The position numbers were made by a program, and so were the translations under genes. Positions 52,557 to 63,450 of a stretch of DNA of 64,000 nt are shown here, piece by piece. Positions within the stretch are counted from its first letter, which is position 1, and every line of letters begins with the position of its first letter. The stretch covers positions 550,501 through 614,500 of the forward strand of contig NZ_CP012099.1 in NCBI RefSeq assembly GCF_001182785.1, read 5' to 3'. The stretch comes from Bacillus thuringiensis (GTDB lineage: Bacteria; Bacillota; Bacilli; Bacillales; Bacillaceae_G). Below the pieces are notes generated by a model. It was not told the DNA's origin. It was given only the letters and a program-made list of their open reading frames with translations, and searched no databases.

Positions 52557-54018
52557 ACTTTTGTATGTTTTTTTCAACTTGTTCTCGAACAGTTTGGATG
52601 TAATTCATTTTATGATCCCAACATTCTTGGCTTAAATCGACAGGATATTCTTCGGGATTTAAAGTTCGCATGTATTCTTCCCAAAATAGAGCGAGACTCT
52701 GTGCACTATATTGTTGAATATCTAATATACTTGGTAGTTCATATGTTCTTTCACCGTTAACGAAAATGTCTTTATGCAGTTCACGGGCTTCAAAGTTTGT
52801 TACGAATTTACTTATATATGTGTGAACTGGATGGAACATTTTTAAGCGCTCTTCTTTTCCAGGTTCTTCAGAATCTAACGCAATATAATCACCTTCTGCA
52901 TGATCGTTAACACGATTGATAATACGATAAATTCGTTTCAGTCCTGGAGTGGTAATTTTTTCAGGGTTAGATGAAATTTTAATCGTATCATTTAATTTTC
53001 CGTCAGTATCTTCAATCGCAACTAGTTTGTAAACAGCTCCTAATGCAGGTTGCTCAAAGGACGTAATTAATTTTGTCCCAACGCCCCATACGTCAATTTT
53101 TGCCCCTTGAGATTTAAGGTGCATAATTGTGTATTCATCTAAATCGCTAGAAGCGATAATTTTTGTATTTGTAAATCCTGCTTCATCTAGTAGTTTTCTT
53201 GCCTTTTTAGATAAATAAGCCATATCACCACTATCAAGACGAATGCCATAGAAATCAATACGATCTCCAAATTCTTTTGCGACGCGAATCGCATTTGGAA
53301 CACCAGATTTTAATGTGTCATATGTATCAACGAGAAAGACGCACTTTCTATGAGTTTCAGCGTATTTCTTAAATGCGACGTATTCATCGCGATATGCTTG
53401 AACGAAAGAGTGCGCATGTGTGCCAGCTACAGGGATCCCGAAGCGTTTTCCGGCACGAACGTTGCTTGTAGAGGAGAAACCACCAATAAAGGCAGCGCGT
53501 GTCCCCCAAAGGGCAGCATCGAACTCATGGGCACGTCTTGTGCCGAACTCTAAAAGCTCATCATTACTTGCAGCATGTTTCATACGAGCAGCTTTTGTTG
53601 CAATTAATGTTTGGTAATTCACAATATTTAAGAGGGCGGTTTCAATAATTTGTGCTTCACCGAGTGGTGCATCAACACGTAATAAAGGCTCGTTATTAAA
53701 TACAACTTCACCTTCTTGCATACTGCGAATCGTCCCAGTGAATTTCATATTTTGTAAATAATGAAGGAATTCTTCTTCAAATTGTAATTCTGCTAAATAA
53801 GCGATATCGCTTTCAGTAAAACTGAAATTTTCTATGTACTCTACAATTTTCTCAAGGCCAGCAAAAACAGCGTAGCCATTCTCAAATGGAAGCTTTCGAA
53901 AATATAAATCAAAAACAGAACGGCGATTATGAATACCATCTTTCCAATATGTATAAGCCATGTTGATTTGATATAGGTCTGTATGTAAGGCATAACTATC
54001 GTCTTTATAATGAGTCAT
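52555..54018 (-). CDS. pncB: Nicotinate phosphoribosyltransferase
   Basis: A 487-residue enzyme of NAD salvage converting nicotinate and PRPP to nicotinate mononucleotide. Conserved pieces: LHTDLYQINMAYTYWKDG near the start, EFGTRRAHEFDAALWGTRAAFIGGFSSTSNV (about 155-186, with the phosphorylated His region at GTHAHSF near 200-206), FYGIRLDSGDMAYLSKKARKLLDEAG and KIIASSDLDEYTI. Length fits the Gram-positive form (B. subtilis YueK). Divergent from nprR. Confidence 0.93.
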   Translation of the reverse strand: MTHYKDDSYALHTDLYQINMAYTYWKDGIHNRRSVFDLYFRKLPFENGYAVFAGLEKIVEYIENFSFTESDIAYLAELQFEEEFLHYLQNMKFTGTIRSMQEGEVVFNNEPLLRVDAPLGEAQIIETALLNIVNYQTLIATKAARMKHAASNDELLEFGTRRAHEFDAALWGTRAAFIGGFSSTSNVRAGKRFGIPVAGTHAHSFVQAYRDEYVAFKKYAETHRKCVFLVDTYDTLKSGVPNAIRVAKEFGDRIDFYGIRLDSGDMAYLSKKARKLLDEAGFTNTKIIASSDLDEYTIMHLKSQGAKIDVWGVGTKLITSFEQPALGAVYKLVAIEDTDGKLNDTIKISSNPEKITTPGLKRIYRIINRVNDHAEGDYIALDSEEPGKEERLKMFHPVHTYISKFVTNFEARELHKDIFVNGERTYELPSILDIQQYSAQSLALFWEEYMRTLNPEEYPVDLSQECWDHKMNYIQTVREQVEKNIQK

Positions 54019-54216
54019 CGCGAGAACACCTCCATAATTTGGTTATAGTATACCAATTTTTCATCATTCGTAGCAAAGAAGAGATATTGATGTGAAGTCA
54101 AGAGAGAAAAAAATGAAATTATGCATATTTTTTAGAAAATTAACATTTATCAATTTATATTTCTCTCGATTTTATGTATTATTAGAGTAATGGGGTAATG
54201 AGAATGGAGGAGGACA

Positions 54217-55488
54217 ATGCAACAAACATTAGAAAAAATAGGCAAACAAGTCTTTTACAAACGGCTCCAGCAAAAAATGACACAAGAAGAACTATGTCAG
54301 GGCATTTGTTCTGTCTCATACTTAAGTAAGATCGAAAATGGAAAGATCGAAGCATCAGAAGAAATTCTACAATTGCTCTGCACAAGACTGGAAATTGCCG
54401 TGACGGATTTGAGAGATGTAGAAGAAGATGTGAAGGGGAAGCTGGATGAATGGTTGAATGCACTAGTTCATTTGGACAAGCAACAAGTAGAACGTATATA
54501 TGAAGAGTTGCAAGGTGAAATGAAGCATGTGTTGGATTTTGAAATTATAAATTATTATAAACTACTGTATACACGTTATTTAATTATGAAAAGGGATTTT
54601 CCTGCTGTCGAAGAAGAGTTAGAGAGCTTAAAGAAGATGTACAAAAAGTATTCACCATTCCAAAAATTATTATATACGTATAGCAAAGGGTTATATTATT
54701 TTTTACAACATAAATATAAGAAGGCATTGGAGTATTTGACTCGAACAGAAGTAATGGCAAAGGAACAAGGTTATCATGAAAATGGAATATATTTCAATTT
54801 AGCTCTTGTTTATAATGAATTGGAAGTTGAGCATATGACTTTACATTTTGCTAATGTAGCAATGGAAGGATTTAAGAATGAATATAAATTCCGTTATGTG
54901 ATAAACTGCCAGTTACTTATTGCGTTGAGTTATATACAAAAAAAACAATATAATGAAGCGCTATCTATTTATAATAATATTTTGAGGGAAGCAAATTCTT
55001 TTGCCGATAAAGAAAGCATAACAGCTATTGCTTTAAATAATTTAGGCTTCTTGTACTATAACTTAAAAGATTATGCAAAAGCTAAAGATTATTATTTACA
55101 ATGCCTAAAGTACAAAAAGGAAGAGGATTTAAATTATATTGATGCAGTATATGAGATTGCTTTGCAGTGTATTGAATTAAAAGAATTTGAAGAAGCGAAA
55201 GATTGGATTGATAAAGGGATAGATGTCGCCAAGAGGGATGAAAAGTATAAAAGTATGCTATATATACTTTCAATGCTTAAGAATAAATACTTTGAAACAA
55301 AAGATGTTTATAAAAAGTTTTTAGAAGTTGAGGCAATCCCGTTTTTTAGAGGCGAAGAAAATAAAAAGGAATTAAAAATGGTGTATTTAGAACTAGCAGG
55401 ATATCACGAGGAATTATTAGAATTTAAGGAAAGTAATAACTACTATAAATTAGCAATTAATTTATTAGAAGAAAAGGGAGGAAAATAA
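54217..55488 (+). CDS. nprR: Quorum-sensing transcription regulator of the RNPP family
   Basis: A 423-residue RNPP regulator: N-terminal HTH_3 (about 8-65, LQQKMTQEELCQGICSVSYLSKIENGK) followed by about nine TPR repeats (about 75-420, for example YNEALSIYNNILREAN and NNLGFLYYNLKDYAKAKDYYLQCLKYK) that bind a signalling peptide. Position immediately before a 41-residue exported peptide gene and the neutral protease is the NprR-NprX-NprA locus of the B. cereus group. NprR controls necrotrophism genes, including nprA, and inhibits Spo0F phosphorylation when free of peptide. SD GGAGGAGG. Confidence 0.93.
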   Translation: MQQTLEKIGKQVFYKRLQQKMTQEELCQGICSVSYLSKIENGKIEASEEILQLLCTRLEIAVTDLRDVEEDVKGKLDEWLNALVHLDKQQVERIYEELQGEMKHVLDFEIINYYKLLYTRYLIMKRDFPAVEEELESLKKMYKKYSPFQKLLYTYSKGLYYFLQHKYKKALEYLTRTEVMAKEQGYHENGIYFNLALVYNELEVEHMTLHFANVAMEGFKNEYKFRYVINCQLLIALSYIQKKQYNEALSIYNNILREANSFADKESITAIALNNLGFLYYNLKDYAKAKDYYLQCLKYKKEEDLNYIDAVYEIALQCIELKEFEEAKDWIDKGIDVAKRDEKYKSMLYILSMLKNKYFETKDVYKKFLEVEAIPFFRGEENKKELKMVYLELAGYHEELLEFKESNNYYKLAINLLEEKGGK

Positions 55489-55489
55489 T

Positions 55490-55615
55490 ATGAAAAAAAT
55501 AATTATTGGTGCTTTGGCTTTGGTGGCTGTATTAGTGGTATTGGAACCGCAATATGCTTGGACATCGGATATCTATGGTCAAGGAGAAAAAGTAGTAGAA
55601 TTAATAAATTCTTAA
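55490..55615 (+). CDS. nprX: Signalling peptide precursor NprX
   Basis: A 41-residue precursor: Lys-rich start and hydrophobic export signal (MKKIIIGALALVAVLVVL), then EPQYAWTSDIYGQGEKVVELINS. ATG 55490 overlaps the end of nprR closely and uses the AGGAGG SD inside its last codons. The active heptapeptide in B. thuringiensis is SKPDIVG; the corresponding place here reads TSDIYG (WTSDIYG as a heptapeptide), a different pherotype. The mature ends are inferred. Followed by a strong terminator. Confidence 0.88.
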   Translation: MKKIIIGALALVAVLVVLEPQYAWTSDIYGQGEKVVELINS

Positions 55616-55620
55616 CAGAA

Positions 55621-55650
55621 ACCCCTTTCCAATCGGAAAGGGTTTTTTTT
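55621..55650 (+). terminator. Intrinsic terminator of nprR-nprX
   Basis: ACCCCTTTCC, AATC, GGAAAGGGTT, T8. Confidence 0.9.
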
Positions 55651-55772
55651 CAATATTTGTTCCTCAAAATTCTACAAAACTTGAGAAAATAATTATTTGA
55701 ATTTTTAGTATATTAATAGTGGAAACATAATGCTAATATGAAACTACTCTTTTTCAAAAAATTTTTTATTAG

Positions 55773-57485
<1,713 letters not shown>

Positions 57486-57520
57486 GGATTTAAAGGATAG
57501 CTATTAATAAAATACCTCAA

Positions 57521-57557
57521 AAATAAAGAAGGAGCCTATGCTCCTTCTTTATTTTTT
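57521..57557. terminator. Bidirectional terminator between nprA and TVP38-family gene
   Basis: AAATAAAGAAGGAG and CTCCTTCTTTATTT stem with CCTATG loop and T-runs on both strands. It overlaps the convergent gene's stop. Confidence 0.9.
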
Positions 57558-58097
57558 TCTCCATTTTTTCCACAAATAATATAATCCGATACAACCTGCG
57601 ATTGTCACAATCCACTTCGCTTCATTTGTTCCGTTCATGACTTGGTATGCCGAATATACTTCAATCAATAAGGCCGGTATTTTACCTATTGTACTGGCAA
57701 TACTGAAGGAGAGTAATGACATTTTCCCTAGAGCTGCAAATAAAGTCACGATACTGGATGGGATGAAAGGTATCAATCGAAACGATAGAACGAGTAGAAA
57801 GGCCTCTCTACCTTCTACATAAAGAAGACGCTCTACCTTTGGGTACTTATTTACTTTATCGTGAGTGAACTTTTGAAGGCCCATGCGGTAAATATAAAAC
57901 GAGATAATAGCCCCTAAGGCCTCACCTGCGATCGAGATGATTGTGCCATTTGTTACACCGAAGAGCTGTATATTAATGGCGGTTAAAAAGATGCTAGGAA
58001 TAACACCTAAAAGACTAATGATGATGTTAATTAAGATACTAAGTGGAATTGCGATTGAATAGTATTCTGTTAAGAAATTTTGAATCGTTTCAGCCAT
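57549..58097 (-). CDS. TVP38/TMEM64 (VTT domain) membrane protein
   Basis: A 182-residue membrane protein with about five helices. The VTT-domain hallmarks are present: GVIPSIFLTAINIQLFG (about 30-48), ISIAGEALGAIISFYIYRMG (about 55-75) and FRLIPFIPSSIVTLFAALGKMSLLSFSIASTIGKIPALLI (about 105-145). DedA/TVP38 proteins act in membrane homeostasis, some as lipid flippases. Substrate not established. ATG 58097 lacks a strong SD (AAAGGATTT upstream). Confidence 0.82.
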   Translation of the reverse strand: MAETIQNFLTEYYSIAIPLSILINIIISLLGVIPSIFLTAINIQLFGVTNGTIISIAGEALGAIISFYIYRMGLQKFTHDKVNKYPKVERLLYVEGREAFLLVLSFRLIPFIPSSIVTLFAALGKMSLLSFSIASTIGKIPALLIEVYSAYQVMNGTNEAKWIVTIAGCIGLYYLWKKWRKK

Positions 58098-58484
58098 TGT
58101 TTAAAATCCTTTATCTTTTTTTGCATTACACCACATTTCGATTGTATAGGCAAGGGTAAATTTACATAATGTAGAAAATGTTGATAAGAAGGTATTTATA
58201 TACCTTATATGGGTATTAGGTATATAAAAATAGGGGTATTTTAAGTTATTTTCAAAAAAGTTTAATAACCCTTTGTTTAAAAGGGTTATATGGTTTTATT
58301 ATCGGTATTTTCATTTGGGAAATAATCATAAAATTTAGGGGGTATATATTAAGAGGGGCGGAAAATAGGGTGTTGGTGAAAGTGTGTAGGAAAATAGATG
58401 AAAAAAGTGAAAACTGATAGGTTTTTTCGTTGTGAAATTGACTTTTAGTGAAGTTACGATAATAATCATGGAAGAGGTGATATG
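58098..58484. other. 387-bp spacer without a gene
   Basis: AT-rich, with a repetitive TATACCTTATATGGGTATTAGG segment near 58200-58240 (GGGTAT occurs three times). No ORF with an SD, no terminator and no bcr1 was seen. It presumably holds divergent promoters for the TVP38-family gene and the RNase A-like lipoprotein. Confidence 0.4.
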
Positions 58485-59003
58485 ATGAAACGAATAAGCA
58501 GTCTTTTCTTGAGTAGTTTATTGGCACTAATGCTGATCTTAAGTGGATGTGCAGGAAAAGAACAAAAAACAGAGAAACAAACAGGGAATCAATCGACATC
58601 AGTAGAAAAAATTAGTGATAATATTTTAGATGAAATGGAAGGACCACCTAAAAATGGTCATACGATTGAAAGACATGTAGGCAAATCAGAAGAAGATTTG
58701 AAGAATCGCTTGAAGACAGATAAAGTATCAGCAGCAAGTACATACTATGACAAGGAAACAGCAACGAAAGCTGTAAAAGATAGTTTGAAGCAGCATGATA
58801 AGGAAATTCAAGACTGGTTAAAAAATTCTAAAGAGGCTCGTCTCGTATTAAATACAACACATTCATTCCCGGTTGGAAAAACGGTAATAAAGAAAAATAT
58901 GAGTGTAAAAGACAAGTTGGTAAAAACTGTTACTGTTTTAGCGAGAGATAAGTCAGGAGAATTAGGGTTTAAGATTATTACTTCTTATCCATCTGATAAA
59001 TAA
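58485..59003 (+). CDS. RNase A-like domain lipoprotein, candidate toxin
   Basis: From ATG 58485 (SD AGAGGTGA; an ATG one codon upstream is closer to the SD) the product is 172 residues. It has a lipoprotein signal (LLALMLILSGC, Cys about 22), a short linker and a domain (about 45-170) resembling the bacterial RNase A superfamily domain of CdiA-CT toxins: GHTIERHVGKSEEDLKNRLK, AASTYYDKETATKAVKDSL, FPVGKTVIKK, and a C-terminal GELGFKIITSYPS. His, Lys and Thr residues suitable for RNase chemistry are retained. Membrane-anchored, it would face outward in the producer. A 90-residue gene follows 16 bp later and is a candidate immunity gene. Confidence 0.75.
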   Translation: MKRISSLFLSSLLALMLILSGCAGKEQKTEKQTGNQSTSVEKISDNILDEMEGPPKNGHTIERHVGKSEEDLKNRLKTDKVSAASTYYDKETATKAVKDSLKQHDKEIQDWLKNSKEARLVLNTTHSFPVGKTVIKKNMSVKDKLVKTVTVLARDKSGELGFKIITSYPSDK

Positions 59004-59019
59004 GAAGGGGGAGTACATT

Positions 59020-59292
59020 ATGTATACGACATTACAATACTTTCTTAAATCGTACTGTACGTTAAGTATTCATGAGGATGAAATAGTAAGCGTGATGGAA
59101 GAGTTTATTGAACAAGAAGACGAAGAAATTGTTTTGAAATTACGTGATGAATTAATAAATATGAAGAAAAAGAACGCGTGGGAAGAGGCGTGTGTATTAG
59201 CTGCGAAGCAAGGCAATCGTATGTGGTCTTTAGAAGAAACGAAAGACCATCTTGAAACTTTTTTACTATTACTGCAAAAGAAAAAGGCGTGA
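59020..59292 (+). CDS. Candidate immunity protein of RNase A-like toxin
   Basis: A 90-residue, soluble, mostly helical and acidic protein (MYTTLQYFLKSYCTLSIHEDEIVSVMEEF, then LKLRDELINMKKKNAWEEACVLAAKQGN). Small acidic helical proteins next to RNase A-like CdiA-CT toxins are their CdiI immunity proteins, and the type here resembles that class. The gene is 16 bp downstream of the toxin candidate with its own SD (AAGGGGG) and shares a terminator. Direct evidence of immunity is absent; cytoplasmic location fits blocking a toxin that enters or fails to be exported. Confidence 0.65.
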   Translation: MYTTLQYFLKSYCTLSIHEDEIVSVMEEFIEQEDEEIVLKLRDELINMKKKNAWEEACVLAAKQGNRMWSLEETKDHLETFLLLLQKKKA

Positions 59293-59310
59293 TATAATCA
59301 CGCCTTTTTC
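59281..59310 (+). terminator. Intrinsic terminator overlapping the immunity-gene stop
   Basis: AAAAAGGCGTGA, TATAA, TCACGCCTTTTT; the last codons and TGA stop form the left arm. Confidence 0.9.
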
Positions 59311-59334
59311 TTTATGCTATTCGGTGGATATTAT

Positions 59335-60597
59335 CTATTCTTTTGGAGCGCTTTTATATACGCTTTTTGAAATTTGTCCATTTGATATTACTTCCCCGTT
59401 TTGTGTTACTTTTTTATACGTAACTGCTGTTATTTTATCACTACTTCTACTAATTACTTGAGAAGAGACTTCAACATTTTTACCAGTATTTGTACCGAAA
59501 ATGCGTGTAGTAATACTACCCCCATTTGAAAATGCTTGAATATAAATATGATTGCCCGTATTATTTTTAAATTTAAAATCTGGACCATAATCTGCTACTG
59601 CTGCATCTTGCCCAAGTGGTAAATAATTTACCGGCATAGAATGATTACTTCGAGAAACAATACCTAAATCTGCCCTTAAAGCTGCGCTGTATAATGTACT
59701 ACTGACTTGGCAAACTCCTCCGCCTGCACTTTGTATTACTTTACCTTGTGAATATACTGCTGCAGATTTGTAACCATGTGCAGCATCAGTTACGCCAACG
59801 CGGCCGTTAAAACTAAATGTTTCATCAGGTGCGACAATAACCCCACTTAAAGTATTAGCTGACTTATTTACGTTAAATGATTGATTTCCGTTACGGCCAG
59901 CCATTGGAGTAGAATATTCAGCGATGACTTCTTTAATACCCATTTTCTGTATGTCTTCTGTAGAACGTTCGGGTTTTATGAATGTAACTGGCAATGTAAC
60001 ATCTGATTTACCAGTAGTAATCGCTTCGTTTGTTAAACCGTTTAGCTTCCCTTTATCAATTTTTTCTCCGTTTTGACTTTGACTAATATTTACTGTTGGG
60101 CCTTCAATACTTAATTCCGCATTAACAGGATTTTTTAATGTTTCATTATATTTATCTTTTATAAAGGTTTCATAAGCTGTTGCATTTAATTGTGGTGTTA
60201 ATTTATAGTCACGTTTTAATTCACCGTTTTCAGCTTGCTTCCGCATTTTGTAACGATTCATTACGTTTCCTTCTTGTTCTTTAAAGATTTTGTCAATAAT
60301 ATCTTTCTCTTTATAATTTATCCCTAAATCTTTCCATGTGTAAGTTTGTTTATCGTTTTGGAATATGTAGGTAAGGGATTTTTGATCTAATTCAGTTACC
60401 TTTTGATTAATAATTGCTTGAATATCGTTCTTATTTTTTCCATCGAGAGAAATACCTTCAAATGTAGTATTTGGTAATGCAGTAGTATTTAATTGATTAT
60501 TTAATTTGGATACATATTGATATCCCCCAACACCGCCTACACAAAGTAATATGCCCCCAGCAATTGCAGAACCGATCAGTATTTTACTTAGCTTCAT
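59335..60597 (-). CDS. VanW-family cell-wall protein (YoaR-like)
   Basis: A 420-residue exported protein with an N-terminal membrane segment or signal (about 6-26), a putative peptidoglycan-binding domain (PG_binding_4, about 50-215) and a VanW domain (about 240-370) with NLSGVIVAPDETFSFN-like and GGGVCQVSSTLYSAALRADL signatures, followed by NHSMPVNYLPLGQDAAVADYG. VanW proteins occur in vancomycin-resistance operons and as cell-envelope proteins whose role is unclear. A BceR-like palindrome precedes a TATACT -10 upstream (60682-60742). SD GGGGGGAAATAA. Confidence 0.87.
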   Translation of the reverse strand: MKLSKILIGSAIAGGILLCVGGVGGYQYVSKLNNQLNTTALPNTTFEGISLDGKNKNDIQAIINQKVTELDQKSLTYIFQNDKQTYTWKDLGINYKEKDIIDKIFKEQEGNVMNRYKMRKQAENGELKRDYKLTPQLNATAYETFIKDKYNETLKNPVNAELSIEGPTVNISQSQNGEKIDKGKLNGLTNEAITTGKSDVTLPVTFIKPERSTEDIQKMGIKEVIAEYSTPMAGRNGNQSFNVNKSANTLSGVIVAPDETFSFNGRVGVTDAAHGYKSAAVYSQGKVIQSAGGGVCQVSSTLYSAALRADLGIVSRSNHSMPVNYLPLGQDAAVADYGPDFKFKNNTGNHIYIQAFSNGGSITTRIFGTNTGKNVEVSSQVISRSSDKITAVTYKKVTQNGEVISNGQISKSVYKSAPKE

Positions 60598-60681
60598 TTA
60601 TTTCCCCCCAGAAATTTATGTATAAATATATGTATTACATTTTTTGTATAAAAATGATGAAAATAACATTATGTACGTACT

Positions 60682-60742
60682 AGTATACTATTATTTTCAC
60701 TGTGTGTGTAATGTTTTCATAAAAAATGTTACATCGCTGTAA
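60682..60742 (-). promoter_or_regulatory. Promoter of VanW-family gene with BceR-like palindrome
   Basis: TTACA-N4-TGTAA (60729-60742) is followed on the minus strand after 41 bp by TATACT (60682-60687). The spacing is 3 bp shorter than in the micropeptide promoters and the TGTCA half-sites lie on the far side (60746-60757), so it is a related but weaker match. Confidence 0.45.
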
Positions 60743-60795
60743 TAATTGTCACTTCTTGTCACAATGTGTATGAAAAATATGTTGAAAAATAAAAT

Positions 60796-60830
60796 AAAAA
60801 GGCTGTCTAGAAAGATCTAGCAGCCTTTTT
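60796..60830. terminator. Terminator of LCP-family gene
   Basis: AAAAAGGCTG(T)CTAG and CTAGCAGCCTTTTT, near-perfect stem, usable in both directions, at the 3' end of the LCP gene. Confidence 0.88.
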
Positions 60831-60831
60831 A

Positions 60832-61848
60832 TTATAATTTTTTATGTTCATTTTTATTCGTAACACCGAGATGTTTTTGAAGGGTAGTTGAAATAGTATC
60901 GACGCTTTTTTCATTTGGAACGTAATAATAAATACCACCTATATATTTATCTGTACCTTCTACTTGCATTTTTTCCATTTTTAAATTTGAATCCATTGAA
61001 TTTTTTGTAATTGTCATCATATCATCAAACGTTAAATTGGTTTTTAAATCTTTATCGACAGCGTCTAGTAGGCCACCGATTTTATTAATGGAATTAAGAG
61101 ATAGTGCCTTTTCAGCAATGGCCTCTAATACAAGCTGTTGTCGTTGGCCACGCATATAATCACTATCGATATGACGAGTTCTAGCTAGCGCCAATGCCTC
61201 TTCTCCATTTAAATGTTGACGTCCTTTTTTAAGATGAATTGCATCTGCTTCATCTTTACTATTTTGCTCTGTGAACTCAACTGGAACGTCCACAGTAATA
61301 CCACCAAGAGAATCAACAATTTTGATAAAGGATTTAAAGTTGAATTTTACATAGTAATCAACTGGAACATCTAAAAAGTTCTCTACCGTATCAATTGTGC
61401 TGTCTACACCACCGAATACGTGAGCATGTGTGATTTTATCGTATTTATCACGTGACTTAATGTAGACGCGTGAGTCACGTGGAATGCTTACAAGTTTAAC
61501 GGATTTATCGTTTTTATTAATTGTTGCAAGTAATAACGCATCTGTTCGAGTTGCTTTTCCGTAGCCTTTTTCCCTAATATCACTTTCATCAACACCCATA
61601 ATTAGTACGGAAATGTTGTCGGTCATAGGTTTAACAGCTTTTTCACGTTTACTGGACTTATCTCCTCGACCTAGTTCAGCATAAGCATTATTTAAGACGG
61701 ACTTTGCTTTACTGTATATATGGAAGGAGTAGCCTCCTGCTCCAAGTGCTACAATTAGTAATGGAATAAGAAGGAACCAAAGTAAGCGTTTTTTCTTTGA
61801 GCGTCCTTTTTTGGCTCGCGTATTGTTGTTCGTGTCGGATTTCATCAT
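60832..61848 (-). CDS. LytR-CpsA-Psr (LCP) family cell-wall glycopolymer ligase
   Basis: From ATG 61848 (SD AAAGGAG; a second ATG at 61845 has slightly better spacing) the product is 338 residues: a basic N-terminus (RAKKGRSKKKR), one membrane segment (about 22-42) and an LCP domain (about 75-290) with VLIMGVDESD, RTDALLLATI, SIPRDSRVYI (catalytic Arg/Asp pairs) and HAHVFGGVDSTIDTVENFL. LCP enzymes attach teichoic acids or other glycopolymers to peptidoglycan. Which of the TagTUV-like enzymes it is cannot be decided. In-frame codons to 61902 precede the SD. Confidence 0.9.
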   Translation of the reverse strand: MMKSDTNNNTRAKKGRSKKKRLLWFLLIPLLIVALGAGGYSFHIYSKAKSVLNNAYAELGRGDKSSKREKAVKPMTDNISVLIMGVDESDIREKGYGKATRTDALLLATINKNDKSVKLVSIPRDSRVYIKSRDKYDKITHAHVFGGVDSTIDTVENFLDVPVDYYVKFNFKSFIKIVDSLGGITVDVPVEFTEQNSKDEADAIHLKKGRQHLNGEEALALARTRHIDSDYMRGQRQQLVLEAIAEKALSLNSINKIGGLLDAVDKDLKTNLTFDDMMTITKNSMDSNLKMEKMQVEGTDKYIGGIYYYVPNEKSVDTISTTLQKHLGVTNKNEHKKL

Positions 61849-61966
61849 TTTTTCTCCTTTAAAACTATCAAAGTGTATACATTTAGAAGTGTATTCAAAC
61901 ACATAAAAAATATTTTACGCTAAATAAAAGCGATTGTACATGTATAAAAAATAGATGTCTTGATTA

Positions 61967-62117
61967 TTTATCCCGCATTAACGGGCAGTAAAACTCCCAC
62001 CTCAAAGTCCAGCGAATGCAAGGAAGTTAGGTGGGAGTTAACTGCCCGTAAAAGCCCGATTGGTGAAGGCTAATACTCAGAGGGGGCTATCCCCCTCTGA
62101 GTAAAGTTTCACTTTAT
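61967..62117 (+). repeat. bcr1-type repeat, full-length copy 2
   Basis: TTTAT flanks at 61967-61971 and 62113-62117; CCCGCATTAACGGGCAG at left, CTCCCACC...GGTGGGAG hairpin, CCGTAAAAGCCCGATTGG, a CTCAGAGGGGG/CCCCCTCTGAG hairpin and AAAGTTTCAC at right. Nearly the same as copy 1 (11413-11569). Confidence 0.85.
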
Positions 62118-62180
62118 AAGACATCTATTCGTTATTGTGCACAAAAGATAGGGATAAGAAAATGATAAAATTTTACCTAA

Positions 62181-63359
62181 TTACAACATAATGCTTACGA
62201 TAATTGCAGATAAAATGCTAACGAGAGTAGCTCCATATAGTAATTTAAGGCCAAACCTTGCAACAACGTTTCCTTGTTCCTCGTTTAGTCCTTTTACCGC
62301 ACCTGAAATAATACCAATGGAAGAAAAATTGGCAAAAGACACGAGGAAAACAGAAATAATACCAACTGTACGGGGAGAAAGGTTATTAGAAATTTTACTA
62401 AGATCCATCATTGCGACAAATTCATTCGTTACAAGCTTCGTTGCCATAATGCTGCCAGCTGCGACAATTTCAGAACTTGGTACACCGATAAGGAATGCGA
62501 TAGGTGCAAATACGTAGCCGATTAATTGTTGGAACGTAATACCGAATATAATGAGGAACAGGTCATTAATACAACTAATTAATGCAACGAATCCAATGAG
62601 CATAGCGCCGACAACAATGGCTACACGAAAACCATCAAGAATGTATTCTCCAAGCATTTCAAAAAAGCTTTGTTTTTCACCTTTGATCTCTAAAATATCT
62701 TCGTCATCTTTAACGTCGTAAGGGTTAATGATGAGTACGATAATAAAACCGCTAAATAAATTAAGAACGAGTGCGGTTACTACATATTTAGGCTCAATCA
62801 TTGTCATATAGGCACCTACGATAGACATAGATACGGTTGACATAGCAGAGGCACAAAGTGTATAAAGACGGTGTTTTGGAATTTGAGCTAATTGCTTTTT
62901 CACTGTAATAAAAACTTCTGATTGGCCGACAATGGCAGAGGCGATAGCGTTGTAAGATTCTAATTTCCCAAGACCATTTATTTTACTAAGAAAGTACCCA
63001 ATCCAATGAATGAAAAACGGTAGTATTTTGAAATGTTGTAATATACCAATTAAAACAGAAATAAAGACGATTGGTAATAATACAGTAAGGAAAAATGGCA
63101 TTTCACCTTTATTTGCAAGACCACCAAATACGAAATTTATTCCATCAGCAGCATACTCGAGTAGCTTGGTAAACAAACTAGAAATGATTCTAATAAGTAT
63201 GAGGCCGATTTCTGTATTTAATAGTAAATAGGTTAAAATTAACTGTATAATAAGCATGATAAAAATTGGTTTAAATTTAATATGCTTCTTATTATTGCTA
63301 GCAATATAAGCGAGCAAGAAAACAACAATTAGTCCGATGAAAAAAGTAATGAATTTCAT
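62181..63359 (-). CDS. nupC: Concentrative nucleoside transporter (NupC family)
   Basis: A 392-residue CNT-family membrane protein. Hallmarks: [14 protein letters not shown] (about 148-162), [17 protein letters not shown], and [24 protein letters not shown] (about 300-323), the substrate- and Na/H-binding loops. It imports nucleosides with cations. SD AGGGGGCTTACC before ATG 63359. A bcr1 copy lies just downstream of its stop. The NupC label covers several paralogues in Bacillus; the exact one is not determined. Confidence 0.9.
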   Translation of the reverse strand: MKFITFFIGLIVVFLLAYIASNNKKHIKFKPIFIMLIIQLILTYLLLNTEIGLILIRIISSLFTKLLEYAADGINFVFGGLANKGEMPFFLTVLLPIVFISVLIGILQHFKILPFFIHWIGYFLSKINGLGKLESYNAIASAIVGQSEVFITVKKQLAQIPKHRLYTLCASAMSTVSMSIVGAYMTMIEPKYVVTALVLNLFSGFIIVLIINPYDVKDDEDILEIKGEKQSFFEMLGEYILDGFRVAIVVGAMLIGFVALISCINDLFLIIFGITFQQLIGYVFAPIAFLIGVPSSEIVAAGSIMATKLVTNEFVAMMDLSKISNNLSPRTVGIISVFLVSFANFSSIGIISGAVKGLNEEQGNVVARFGLKLLYGATLVSILSAIIVSIML

Positions 63360-63450
63360 GGTAAGCCCCCTAAAAGAGATATTCTGCTATATATGTTTTT
63401 CATTTCAAGGGAGAATATGCATCTTTGGTAAAGAAAGGAATAGAGAGAGT

